DNA from: Nitrosomonadales bacterium
GTDB lineage: Bacteria; Pseudomonadota; Gammaproteobacteria; Burkholderiales; Gallionellaceae
DNA: 14,424 nucleotides
NCBI GenBank assembly: GCA_016218465.1
Contig: JACREA010000225.1
Location: 1-14,424, forward strand
Reading direction: 5' to 3'
The notes under the pieces are model-generated. The model was not told where the DNA came from. It saw nothing but the letters and a program-made list of their open reading frames with translations, and did not search any database. Below are positions 1 through 6,861 of the stretch, in pieces. A program made the translations under genes and the position numbers. Numbering within the stretch: position 1 is the stretch's first letter; each line of letters starts with the position of its first letter.

Positions 1-534
1 GATGATGGCCGCAAATTGGCCTTCATCCAATTTGCGTAAGCGGGTCTGGACGTTTCCGCGCAACGGCACGATCTTCAAGTGCGGAAAGCGTGCGCGCAGC
101 TGGCTTTCTCGACGCAGACTGGATGTGCCCACCACGCTGCCTGGCGGCAATGCGGCCAGATTTTCATACCGGCTTGAGACAAAGGCATCGTGCGGGTCCT
201 CGCGCTCGCCGATTGCGGCAAGGACAAATCCCTCCGGCAGGTGCATCGGCACGTCCTTCAGCGAGTGTACGGCGAGATCGGCGCGCCCGTCTTCCAGAGC
301 GGTTTCCAGCTCTTTCACGAACAGGCCTTTGCCGCCGATTTTCGACAGTGTCACATCGAGGATCTGATCGCCCTGAGTGGTCATACCCAAGATGCTGACT
401 TCGGTTTGCGGATATAATTTGCGCAGCCTGTCCCGGATGTATTCGGCTTGCCACATGGCTAATGCACTTTCGCGCGAAGCGATCACCAGACGAGAAGGGG
501 ATGGCGAAGTTGATTTTGAAGGGGTTTGATTCAT
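1..534 (-). CDS. hemC: Porphobilinogen deaminase (hydroxymethylbilane synthase), C-terminal part beyond window
   Basis: This enzyme condenses four porphobilinogen units into hydroxymethylbilane in cytoplasmic tetrapyrrole (haem) synthesis. The first 178 codons are visible and run off the left edge without a stop. Family blocks seen in order are RLVIASRESALAMWQAEYI near residue 15, GDQILD with KIGGKGLFVKELE in the middle, the DLAVHSLKDVP block, VGTSSLRRESQL, and RGNVQTRLRKLDEGQFAAII at the edge. These cover substrate- and cofactor-contacting segments; the cofactor-anchoring cysteine lies in the missing part. The start at 534 has an AGGAAA-like ribosome site a few bases upstream. In P. aeruginosa hemC directly follows algR; here it is about 9.7 kb from algR on the same strand. 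It is divergent from the lytic transglycosylase gene across about 80 bases. Identification is secure. Confidence 0.97.
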   Translation of the reverse strand, partial: MNQTPSKSTSPSPSRLVIASRESALAMWQAEYIRDRLRKLYPQTEVSILGMTTQGDQILDVTLSKIGGKGLFVKELETALEDGRADLAVHSLKDVPMHLPEGFVLAAIGEREDPHDAFVSSRYENLAALPPGSVVGTSSLRRESQLRARFPHLKIVPLRGNVQTRLRKLDEGQFAAII

Positions 535-618
535 CGGATTTCCTGAATATTGTTGATCATACGCGGTACATTCTAACATGAGGAGCATCGCGCTTTTTCG
601 TATTCATAAGGTATGGGC

Positions 619-1905
619 ATGATTAAAAGAGCACTATTTACTTCTTCTATTTGTTTGCTGCTTTCTTCCTGCACTTCGCAGGGAGATGCAAAGCTGGATA
701 GCCTGTTAAATGTCGCGAACAGCAGCAGCGGCAAAAACATTATCAAGGTTGCCACCAGCAAAGACGCCAAAGCCACGGCAAAGTCCATGCTTGAAGCAAA
801 GCGTGAAGTATGGAAAGACGACCCTCTCCAGCTGGTCCGTGACCTGCGCGAGGCAAAGCGCGATTACGAAAAATTGCAGGAAGCTTTGTCCGGCAATGTG
901 AAAAAGAAATGGGGCAAGAAAGAAACTCGATTGCCGGAAAGCAAAACCTACGTCAAATACACCAAGCAATACAAAAGCCGCGCTATCGTGAATTTTGAGC
1001 AAGGCGAGATCAGCATTGAAACACTCGAGGAGAATGCCGACGCCAGCCTGAAAAACGCCATCATCTCCACGTTGCTGACGCCGGAAGACCCCGCTTCGGT
1101 CGACGTGTTTTCCGACAGAGCCGTCAATACGAACAGCAAGAGCGCCCCGTTTCTGCTGGGCTTGGTTTTGAACGATGCCGGGCAGGAAATTGCGACACAG
1201 GATGCGGCCGCCAGTTTCGCCGACAAAATATTGCCGACGGCCAAGACGCGCACGATCCAGACCGAAAACGGCGATAAACCCGTCCGCTTCGTTACTTTCG
1301 CGATGGTTGCGAACTTCGAGGATAAAAAGGCGCAAAAATATCTCCAGCACGTTCGCAAATATGCCAAGCAGTACAACGTCAGTCCCAGCCTGGTGCTCGG
1401 CGTTATAAAAAGCGAAAGCAGCTTCAATCCCCATGCGGTCAGTGGAGCTCCTGCCTACGGGCTGATGCAACTGGTTCCCACCAGTGGCGGGCGCGAAGCA
1501 TACCGTCGCGCAAAAAACCAGGATGTCGCTCCCTCCACAAACTATTTACTCGATCCGGAAAACAACATCGAGCTGGGGGCGGCTTATCTGAGCGTCCTCA
1601 CCTTCGACCAACTGGATAAAGTGAGCGACCGGACGTCGCGCGATTACTGCGTTATCTCTGCCTACAATACCGGGCCGAGCAATGTGATGCGCGCCTTTAC
1701 TGACGCCAAAGGCAAACAACGTTTCGATGAAGGTTTCCAGCGAATCAACAACCTGAGTCCGGCGCAAGTATTTCAGACGCTGCGCGAAAAGCTTCCGTAT
1801 GAAGAAACCAGAGGTTATCTGCCCACGGTCAACACCAATCGCAAGCTTTATTACAGCATCGACAAAACTGTAGCATCGGGCGACAATAATTCATCCACAC
1901 CTTAG
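619..1905 (+). CDS. MltC-like membrane-bound lytic murein transglycosylase (lipoprotein)
   Basis: This enzyme probably cleaves the MurNAc-GlcNAc bond of peptidoglycan at the outer membrane. Numbering from the ATG at 619, residues 1-18 form a short signal ending in lipobox LSSC with lipidated Cys18. Residues about 38-205 resemble the MltC N-terminal domain (YVKYTKQYKSRAIVNFEQG, then TLLTPEDPASVDVFSD). Residues about 240-410 are an SLT/lysozyme-like domain with ESSFNP (catalytic Glu266), AYGLMQLVP and AYNTGPSNVMRAF. At 428 residues it is longer than E. coli MltC (about 360). A second ATG lies six bases upstream at 613, but the AAGG motif just before it sits only about one base away, while it is about seven bases from 619; I therefore prefer 619. 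It stands alone between divergent hemC and a small lipoprotein gene. Confidence 0.9.
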   Translation: MIKRALFTSSICLLLSSCTSQGDAKLDSLLNVANSSSGKNIIKVATSKDAKATAKSMLEAKREVWKDDPLQLVRDLREAKRDYEKLQEALSGNVKKKWGKKETRLPESKTYVKYTKQYKSRAIVNFEQGEISIETLEENADASLKNAIISTLLTPEDPASVDVFSDRAVNTNSKSAPFLLGLVLNDAGQEIATQDAAASFADKILPTAKTRTIQTENGDKPVRFVTFAMVANFEDKKAQKYLQHVRKYAKQYNVSPSLVLGVIKSESSFNPHAVSGAPAYGLMQLVPTSGGREAYRRAKNQDVAPSTNYLLDPENNIELGAAYLSVLTFDQLDKVSDRTSRDYCVISAYNTGPSNVMRAFTDAKGKQRFDEGFQRINNLSPAQVFQTLREKLPYEETRGYLPTVNTNRKLYYSIDKTVASGDNNSSTP

Positions 1906-1912
1906 GAACGCG

Positions 1913-1950
1913 CCGATTTAACCAGCTCACCCTGAGCATCGGTTTATCTT
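1913..1950 (+). terminator. Possible weak terminator after the lytic transglycosylase gene
   Basis: Just after the stop at 1905, CCGAT (1913-1917) can pair with ATCGG (1938-1942), enclosing a perfect inner stem GCTCA/TGAGC (1925-1929 with 1933-1937). A T-rich but interrupted tract (TTTATCTT) follows. The seven-base one-sided bulge and imperfect T-run make this only a moderate candidate. Confidence 0.4.
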
Positions 1951-2071
1951 CATAAGGTTGCCCAGGATACGATTGCATTTTATCTGGGCTGCACTCGCTA
2001 AAGATAATTTGTGTTTGGGTAGGACCTGTTGCACCGTGACTGTTATCACTATCAATTCAGGAGAGAATGTC

Positions 2072-2242
2072 ATGAATAAATTTATCCATCTGCTGCTGTC
2101 CGTTTTGATTATTTCAAGCGTTGCAGGTTGCGGCAGCGCACCCGTAGCTAGCGATAATTCTGATGCGCAACGAAGCCGCGCCGAAAAAGCGCAGAGTGAG
2201 CTGGGCTCTGATGTTTCAAGGCAAAAATCAGAGAAGTACTAG
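2072..2242 (+). CDS. Small lipoprotein, 56 residues, unknown function
   Basis: I do not recognise a named family. The ATG at 2072 has a good Shine-Dalgarno (CAGGAGAG at 2058-2065). The product starts MNKFIHLLLSVLIISSVAGC: two residues then Lys, a hydrophobic core, and lipobox VAGC with Cys20, followed by a Gly-Ser-Ala linker. The mature part of about 37 residues is polar and charged (QRSRAEKAQSELGSDVSRQKSEKY), with no further domain. An in-frame ATG at 1958 would add an N-terminal stretch with no signal character and no ribosome site, so I reject it. It lies 166 bases downstream of the lytic transglycosylase and may be its own unit. The lipoprotein call is solid; the role is unknown. Confidence 0.75.
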   Translation: MNKFIHLLLSVLIISSVAGCGSAPVASDNSDAQRSRAEKAQSELGSDVSRQKSEKY

Positions 2243-2446
2243 GCCTGATTTGAAATTTGTGGTTCATCTGTGCTTGCGGGAGCTTGCACCGTCAGCGGCG
2301 CCGGTTTTTCCAAGTGAAGCCAGCCTTTCAGGAGTTGCTGTTGAACTGCTGGTAAGCACAGACTTCGTATAGGCGGTGTCCGGTCTCTTGCTGCCGCGTT
2401 GCAAGAACTCACAGGGAAATGTTAACGATACTGCCCCCAAGCATGA
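2243..2446. other. Degraded region with no supportable gene
   Basis: Between the small lipoprotein stop and the RAYT remnant I see no intact gene. On the minus strand a stretch of about 40 codons ending at the TAG overlapping 2240-2242 has protein-like composition (…KGWLHLEKPAPLTVQ…), in a different frame from the transposase remnant. It has no start and no family match I can name, so it may be decayed coding sequence. Confidence 0.4.
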
Positions 2447-2599
2447 AACTATCCAGTTAAACCGCGCACAAACTGTACCCAACACTTCCAGCCAATCACT
2501 GTGATCAGCATCGCTCAGGAAAATCTCCTCCCGGCGATTCCCGCGCGAGGTGACGTGATAAAGAGCTTCCGAAAATTCTAGTCTGAGTGGTCTTGCCAT
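2447..2599 (-). pseudogene. REP-associated tyrosine transposase (RAYT, Y1/IS200-like), N-terminal remnant
   Basis: The 51 codons from ATG 2599 give MARPLRLEFSEALYHVTSRG, then NRREEIFLSDADHSDWLEVL and FNW, the characteristic opening of RAYT proteins (TnpA_REP, IS200/IS605-like Y1 superfamily). Normal members continue into an HUH motif in a block like TNHYH and then a catalytic tyrosine. Here family resemblance stops after FNWIV; the frame stays open to 2264, but the rest (SCLGAVSLTFPCEF and on) is not transposase-like. Without the HUH and Tyr motifs it cannot be active. A REP-like palindrome lies within 60 bases of its start, as expected for RAYT loci. I see this as a truncated, immobile relic. 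Confidence 0.78.
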
Positions 2600-2657
2600 A
2601 CGCCAAGTTTAACAGAGGGTGTTGGAATGTTAGCACTGGCCCCGCTTCTGCGATAAA

Positions 2658-2751
2658 CCCTTCGATACGCCCACTGCGCGGGCTAGTAGCTCCATCAGGA
2701 CCTCGCGCGTAGCTAGGTGTATCGAAGCATGTCCTGAGCTGCGTCGAAGGG
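2658..2751. repeat. REP/BIME-like dispersed palindromic repeat
   Basis: The element opens with CCCTTCGATACGCC (2658-2671) and closes with GTCCTGAGCT plus GCGTCGAAGGG (2731-2751). CTTCGATACGC (2660-2670) pairs with GTGTATCGAAG (2717-2727) at ten of eleven positions, and the outer CCCTTCGA/TCGAAGGG ends are also inverted. The GTCCTGAGC...GTCGAAGGG core resembles a dispersed repeat common in proteobacterial genomes. It lies 59 bases upstream of the truncated RAYT start, supporting a REP/RAYT relationship. Genome copy number cannot be judged from this window. Confidence 0.58.
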
Positions 2752-2877
2752 CATGAGCGGGGTGGCAGCTGCGGTTTTAAGGATAAAGTGACATTTCGTG
2801 AATATTTTTGTCCCTGTTTGGTGTAATATTTCTGTACTTTCCTCACTTCAAGCAAGGCGCATTCTCAGGGAGCTATC

Positions 2878-4965
2878 ATGCAACTTTTCAGCACGCTCGA
2901 TAAAACGATCAAACTCGGTATCATCATCGTTTCACTATTACTCGCTGGCTGCGGTGGTGGCGGTAGTAGTGGTGGAACTACGGGAAATCCCATCGCACGC
3001 ACGCCAAGCATTTCCAGTTTTAGCCCTCTGAGTGGTGCAGCGGGAGCGACGGTCACGATCGCCGGAACAAATTTCGACATCACGCCTGCCAACAACACCG
3101 TCAAGTTCAACAACGTGACAGCCACGGTTAGCAGCGCGACGGCAACACAGATCGTCGCCGCGGTACCGGCGGGTTCGACCTCCGGGCCGATCTCGGTGGC
3201 CAATTCAGGCGGAACCGCATACTCGATGTCTAGCTTCTCGGTAATTCCGACGGCCACTGCGGCCCCGGCGGCCCCCACCGGCGTTACTGCGACCGCCGGC
3301 AACACCTCGGTCACGATCACATGGAGTCCCGTCACCGGGGCCGATTCCTACAACCTCTATTGGTCGGCCACGACTGGCGTCACCAAGTTGAACGGCAACA
3401 AGTTCACCAGCGCATCGAGCCCGTATATTCAGACCGGACTTGCCAACGGCACTGCCGTCTACTACGTGGTCACGGCGGTGAATAGCGCTGGCGAGTCAGC
3501 GGAATCAACACAGGTGAGCGCAACCCCGGCGCCGACAATTCCCCTCGCGCCGACCGGGGTTGCCGCAGTCCCGGCCAATGCCCAGAATTCGATTTCCTGG
3601 GATGCAAGCTTCGGCGCGACCTCGTATAACGTGTATTGGTCAACTACGCCTGGTGTTACGCAGACGACTGGCACTGTGATTTCCGGTGTCACGAGCCCTT
3701 ACGTCCATACCTCACTGTCGAATGGAACTGCGTACTACTACGTCGTCACCGCTGTAAACAGCGCCGGCGTGTCGGCGGAATCGGCAGAGGTGAATGCGAC
3801 TCCGGTCGCGCCGGCTGTTGCTCCAACTGCTCCGGGCGGCTTGACCGCCACGGCGGGGAACACGCAACTCACGCTAACCTGGAATCCGGTATCGGGCGCG
3901 ACTTCGTACAACCTGTATTGGTCGACGACAAGCGGTGTCACAAAAACGAACGGCACCAAGATTACCGGTGTGACAAGCCCCTACGTCCACGCTGGGCTGA
4001 CGAACGGAACCACCTACTACTATGTTGCCACCGCGGAGAACGCCAACGGGGAGTCGGCTGACTCGGCGCAGGCAAGCGCGATTCCGGCGGGCAGCACGAA
4101 TACCTGGACTTCAGGCACAGCCATGCTCAGCGCACACAACTACACTGTAGGCGGGGTCATCAACGGGAATTTCTACGTAGCGGGTGGCGCAATCGCGGGG
4201 TCGATAACCGCAGTGGAGATGTACGACCCAATTGCCAACACCTGGACATCAAAAGCCCCGGCGCTCACGAGCCGTGCCCTTGCAGGCGCCGGCGTGATCA
4301 ACGGGAAACTGTATGTTGTCGGCGGGTGCATCGGCTCCGACTGCCGGATCGGCATCACCGGCGCGCTCGAGGCATACGACCCCGCAACAAACAGCTGGAC
4401 CAGCCTCGCGGCTATACCGACCGCGCGCGCTGGCAGTGCGACCGGTGTTATCAACGGCCGGCTTTACGTCGCTGGTGGCACAGGGCCATGCCCGCCGTGC
4501 GGGGCGCTAACTGTTGTCGAGTCGTACGATCCTGTTGCAAATACCTGGCAAACTGAACCCGCGTTGCCGTCTGGGGTGGAAGGCGCCCAAGGAACCGTGA
4601 TCAATAATGTGTTTTATGTAGTCGGCGGTTATACCTGGACAACCAGCAGTGTTGTGAATAGCGTTTACGCATTCGACCCTGTCGCCAATTCGTGGACAAT
4701 CAAGGCAACCATGCCTACAGCGCGCAATGCGCACGGGGTGGAGGCCGTGAATGGCATCCTGTACGCCTTCGGCGGGGCGAGCACGGCAGTAACGGCGGTG
4801 ATGGAAGCCTATGATTCGGTGGCTGACCTTTGGACTGCGAAAGCCTCGATGCCGGCTGCGAAGTACGGCATGGGTACCGGTGTGCTCAACGGCAGAATCT
4901 ATTCTGCGGGCGGTGCCGACAGCGCTGGTACGGCTTTATCTACGGTGGACATTTACCAGCCCTAG
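2878..4965 (+). CDS. Secreted lipoprotein with IPT/TIG, three FN3 domains and a six-repeat kelch propeller
   Basis: A probable surface or periplasmic lipoprotein for protein or glycan contacts; no catalytic motif is visible and the ligand is unknown. Residues 1-25 are a signal ending in LLAGC (Cys25), then a GGGGSSGG linker. Residues 42-124 are an IPT/TIG Ig-like domain (SFSPLSGAAGATVTIAGTNF). FN3 domains follow at about 130-218, 223-310 and 317-404, each with a core like TWSPVTGADSYNLYWS and ending near YYYVVTAVNSAG. Residues 408-695 hold six kelch units, each opening N-x-W and containing VxNGxxYxxGG and YDP, enough for one full propeller. Blade 3 has a CPPC motif (538-541) and blade 2 two cysteines, which could form disulfides. 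Start 2878 has AGGGAG at 2867-2872. Monocistronic by spacing. Confidence 0.93.
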   Translation: MQLFSTLDKTIKLGIIIVSLLLAGCGGGGSSGGTTGNPIARTPSISSFSPLSGAAGATVTIAGTNFDITPANNTVKFNNVTATVSSATATQIVAAVPAGSTSGPISVANSGGTAYSMSSFSVIPTATAAPAAPTGVTATAGNTSVTITWSPVTGADSYNLYWSATTGVTKLNGNKFTSASSPYIQTGLANGTAVYYVVTAVNSAGESAESTQVSATPAPTIPLAPTGVAAVPANAQNSISWDASFGATSYNVYWSTTPGVTQTTGTVISGVTSPYVHTSLSNGTAYYYVVTAVNSAGVSAESAEVNATPVAPAVAPTAPGGLTATAGNTQLTLTWNPVSGATSYNLYWSTTSGVTKTNGTKITGVTSPYVHAGLTNGTTYYYVATAENANGESADSAQASAIPAGSTNTWTSGTAMLSAHNYTVGGVINGNFYVAGGAIAGSITAVEMYDPIANTWTSKAPALTSRALAGAGVINGKLYVVGGCIGSDCRIGITGALEAYDPATNSWTSLAAIPTARAGSATGVINGRLYVAGGTGPCPPCGALTVVESYDPVANTWQTEPALPSGVEGAQGTVINNVFYVVGGYTWTTSSVVNSVYAFDPVANSWTIKATMPTARNAHGVEAVNGILYAFGGASTAVTAVMEAYDSVADLWTAKASMPAAKYGMGTGVLNGRIYSAGGADSAGTALSTVDIYQP
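3265..4089 (+). repeat. Three tandem FN3-coding repeats, about 280 bases each
   Basis: The three FN3 domains start at about 3265, 3544 and 3826, a spacing of about 93-94 codons. Short blocks such as the YNLYW and SPYVH codons recur nearly identically, indicating duplication within the gene. Divergence between copies is enough that recombination is not obviously recent. Confidence 0.8.
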
Positions 4966-5010
4966 CCGTTCGCTAGAAAACGCTTTGTCACAGTCCTGAC
5001 GGGGGCAAAG

Positions 5011-5097
5011 CTAATGTAGTTCCAGCAGGAAGATGTTTTCCCGCAATCTGCTCAACCCGCGTAGATGGAAACGCGGATTGTGGGGCAACGCGTCGAG
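5011..5097 (-). pseudogene. Orphan 3' tail of a second thiopurine methyltransferase (tpm) gene
   Basis: Read on the minus strand, 5011-5097 encodes LDALPHNPRFHLRGLSRLRE then NIFLLELH and TAG. The intact tpm gene at 6204 ends LDALPQTPYFQERGLSGLQK, SIFLLTLH, TAG. By hand count 18 of 28 residues and 64 of 91 bases (5006-5096 against 6199-6289, no gaps) are identical, including the AAAG just beyond the stop. Many differences are at third positions, consistent with past selection as coding sequence. Upstream of 5097 the frame stays open to an ATG at 5286, but that part does not resemble tpm. This is therefore a severed tail of a diverged tpm allele, not a working gene. Confidence 0.78.
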
Positions 5098-5302
5098 GGC
5101 GGGGCCAGGTCTAGATTCGTAGCACCGAATCCCGGATCCGTATATTTCAGTGGTCAGGGTGATTTGTTTTCCACCTCGCGCGCAATCGCTATTGCAACGA
5201 AGGCAGGCAATTCTCCACGCTCGTGGGCTTGAGAAATTGTCACCGCCGGCTGTAATGACGCCGAGGCCGCTGCTGTTGCGCTTCAAACTTGAATCCGCGA
5301 AC
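5098..5302. other. Gap between tpm tail and toxin gene; no recognised gene
   Basis: The open minus-strand frame here, which would fuse to the tpm tail, is not recognisable and has no clear ribosome site. The only small structure I see is a perfect inverted repeat, GATTCG/CGAATC at 5114-5131 with a six-base loop. The stretch probably represents rearranged or decayed DNA. Confidence 0.4.
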
Positions 5303-5722
5303 TCAAGCTTTTCCCCTTTTTGCTTTTAGCGGGAGAGCTTCCTGCTCTATCGGCAGCGCATGAAATTCAGGGTCTTTGTGCAGCAACACTGTGCCATGTA
5401 TGCGGGCGCAAGCGGCAATCCATGCGTCGGCCAGCGACAATGGGTAGAGAGCCTTCAGCTCGGCGGCCATGAGCAGCATGGTGTCACTTTCCCGCACCCA
5501 CTCCACTGGTAATGCCATGCATTGCTGATAGGCCAGCCGCCCGCTGGCTTCATCTTCGTCGCGCCAAACGCGGTACAGCACCTCCATCAGCGAGATAAAA
5601 CAGCCATAGCAATGCACCTTGCCTTTGGATGCCAGATGCAAGACTTCGGCTACTCGCTCTGCACCTGGCTCGTCGTCGCGCAGCGTCAGCAATGCCGAAG
5701 TGTCGAGCGAATAGCGCTTCAT
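5303..5722 (-). CDS. VapC-type PIN-domain toxin
   Basis: This is a 139-residue PIN-domain protein, the usual size for VapC. Such toxins are Mg2+-dependent RNases that cleave specific RNAs, often tRNA, when the antitoxin is lost; the target here is unknown. Candidate metal-binding acids are Asp7 (SLDTSALL), Glu47 (ISLMEVLY), Asp99 (LSLADAWIAACA) and Asp117 (LLHKDPEF), in the expected PIN order. Its ATG at 5722 overlaps the antitoxin TGA by four bases (ATGA), so translation is probably coupled to the upstream antitoxin. All key acids are present, so the toxin appears intact. Whether it is active is not visible from sequence. Confidence 0.93.
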   Translation of the reverse strand: MKRYSLDTSALLTLRDDEPGAERVAEVLHLASKGKVHCYGCFISLMEVLYRVWRDEDEASGRLAYQQCMALPVEWVRESDTMLLMAAELKALYPLSLADAWIAACARIHGTVLLHKDPEFHALPIEQEALPLKAKRGKA

Positions 5723-5943
5723 TCCTTTGCCAATTCTTCACTGCGTGCGGCAAGAAGACGGGCTGTTGAGCCGCCTTTTCCCTGCCCCCGAAAGGCTTCC
5801 ACCGGGTTGGCGCGAACAGGCACCACGCGGATAGTGCCGTTGTCCAATACCCATTCAAGACGGTCGGCGGGGCTCAAATGAAACTGGCGGCGTATTGCAG
5901 CCGGTATAACGGTCTGTCCGCGTTCGGTAATCGTGCTTCTCAT
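5719..5943 (-). CDS. AbrB/SpoVT-type (VapB-like) antitoxin
   Basis: A 74-residue antitoxin that should bind and block the PIN toxin and repress its own promoter. Residues 1-45 are a swapped-hairpin AbrB DNA-binding fold (MRSTITERGQTVIPAAIRRQ, then LSPADRLEW). The C-terminal part (about 46-74) is the likely toxin-binding tail, ending RLLAARSEELAKE. The ATG at 5943 has a good Shine-Dalgarno (AAAGGAG six bases upstream). The frame stays open to an ATG at 6078, but that extension crosses the promoter and operator described below and lacks family similarity, so I reject it. The stop overlaps the toxin start by four bases. Confidence 0.93.
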   Translation of the reverse strand: MRSTITERGQTVIPAAIRRQFHLSPADRLEWVLDNGTIRVVPVRANPVEAFRGQGKGGSTARLLAARSEELAKE

Positions 5944-5959
5944 GGCGCGCTCCTTTAAT

Positions 5960-6007
5960 GAATTACAGATTGGCAAATATTGTAATTCGGATTCAGCCTC
6001 CTCGCAA
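5960..6007 (-). promoter_or_regulatory. Promoter and palindromic operator of the toxin-antitoxin operon
   Basis: On the minus strand a -35 TTGCGA (6002-6007) and a -10 TACAAT (5979-5984) are separated by exactly 17 bases. A perfect inverted repeat GAATTACA/TGTAATTC (5960-5967 and 5981-5988, 13-base spacer) overlaps the -10 box. AbrB-family antitoxins commonly autorepress at such sites, so this is the likely operator. The transcript would start near 5972, within the spacer, leaving a leader of about 28 bases. Confidence 0.62.
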
Positions 6008-6038
6008 CTTGAAAAATCTTGAGCTGAAAAATCGCGTG

Positions 6039-6056
6039 TCTGCCATGAGTGGCAGA
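6039..6056. promoter_or_regulatory. Perfect inverted repeat upstream of the toxin-antitoxin promoter
   Basis: TCTGCCA (6039-6045) and TGGCAGA (6050-6056) form a 7-bp stem with a TGAG loop, about 32 bases upstream of the -35 box. It has no T-run on either strand, so a binding site is as likely as an RNA hairpin. Confidence 0.4.
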
Positions 6057-6113
6057 GTGAGTCGCTGTTAACGTGCATGAAATTCCATTTCTAAATTGAA
6101 AGTACAATGATGT

Positions 6114-6131
6114 GGGTGCGTAAACGCACCC
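6114..6131 (-). terminator. Hairpin between tpm and the toxin-antitoxin promoter, possible terminator
   Basis: GGGTGCG (6114-6120) and CGCACCC (6125-6131) pair perfectly around TAAA. It lies about 70 bases past the tpm stop on the strand being read, before the toxin-antitoxin promoter, so it could separate the two transcripts. No good U-tract follows on the minus strand, so efficiency is doubtful. Confidence 0.4.
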
Positions 6132-6203
6132 TTGATTATTGTCGTTTCAAAATAGAATTGGAATAACAAGGACAGATTTTGCATTGCGGCATTTCCGTTA
6201 AAG

Positions 6204-6860
6204 CTAGTGCAGCGTCAACAGGAAGATGCTTTTCTGCAACCCGCTCAGGCCGCGTTCCTGAAAGTACGGGGTTTGCGGTAACGCGTCCAGTTGCGCCAGC
6301 AGGCGAACGTTGGCGTGTCTTTTGTACAGTGCCTCTACCTTGCTCTTGGATACCGCAAATGGCGGCCCCGGCATTTCGTGCTGTGGATAGTCGAATGTGA
6401 TGAGCAGAATTTGCGTTGCGGGCGGCAGGATGCTCACGAGGTGGCGGGCATAGCGCTCGCGCATTCCCGGCGGCAGGGCGATCAGCGATGCGCGGTCGTA
6501 CACTGCGTTTACTTCCGCCAGGTCATTTTTATTCAAATCGAAAAAATCACCGCACAGGATGCGGATGCCATCCGCTTCGTAATGGTCGAATTTTCCGGCG
6601 GTAACGCGATGCGGCGTGTAACCGTTTTCTTTGAAGAACGCTTGCGCTGCGATAGTGCTCAGCTCTACGCCAAGCACCCGGCATCCTTGCTCGCGCAGCC
6701 AAAGCATGTCGCGGCTCTTGCCGCACAGCGGCACGAAGACCTCGCCTTTGGATGCAGGATGCAATTCTTTCCAGTATTGGCGCAAATAGGGATTGATCTC
6801 GTTCTGGTGAAAACCGATCTCACCCCGTTCCCAGCGCTCCAGCCAAAAATTCTTTTCCAT
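6204..6860 (-). CDS. tpm: Thiopurine S-methyltransferase family protein
   Basis: An S-adenosylmethionine-dependent methyltransferase of the bacterial TPMT family, 218 residues as is typical. Characterised members methylate thiopurines and, in some bacteria, tellurium or selenium compounds; the natural substrate here is unknown. Seen in order: FWLERWERGEIGFHQNEINP (5-24), the SAM-binding VFVPLCGKSRDMLWL (41-55), GVELS (64-68), CGDFFDL (103-109), YDRASLIALPPGMRERY (121-137) and ITFDYPQ (154-160). The ATG at 6860 lies one base after the stop of the upstream outer-membrane gene and has no Shine-Dalgarno of its own, so translation probably depends on readthrough or reinitiation from that gene. A diverged copy of its last 28 codons sits at 5011-5097. 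Confidence 0.96.
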   Translation of the reverse strand: MEKNFWLERWERGEIGFHQNEINPYLRQYWKELHPASKGEVFVPLCGKSRDMLWLREQGCRVLGVELSTIAAQAFFKENGYTPHRVTAGKFDHYEADGIRILCGDFFDLNKNDLAEVNAVYDRASLIALPPGMRERYARHLVSILPPATQILLITFDYPQHEMPGPPFAVSKSKVEALYKRHANVRLLAQLDALPQTPYFQERGLSGLQKSIFLLTLH

Positions 6861-6861
6861 T

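Noticed and set aside
706..1470. 254-codon minus-strand frame opposite the lytic transglycosylase
   Set aside because: It is antisense to a gene with clear MltC and SLT motifs, has no start signal, and shows shadow-like composition.
1960..1989. GCCCAG/CTGGGC hairpin as a riboswitch or terminator before the small lipoprotein
   Set aside because: Six-base stem with an 18-base loop, no T-run and no known aptamer shape; likely chance.
2264..2599. 111-residue protein starting like a transposase
   Set aside because: Family similarity ends after about 51 residues and the rest reads as non-coding; catalytic HUH and Tyr motifs are missing.
2808..2829. TTGTCC plus TAATAT as a promoter for the kelch lipoprotein gene
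   Set aside because: The spacing between boxes is only 10 bases, too short for sigma70; no better -35 is visible.
5011..5286. 91-codon minus-strand ORF as an intact gene
   Set aside because: Only its last 28 codons match a known family (tpm tail); the N-terminal part is unrecognisable and lacks a ribosome site.
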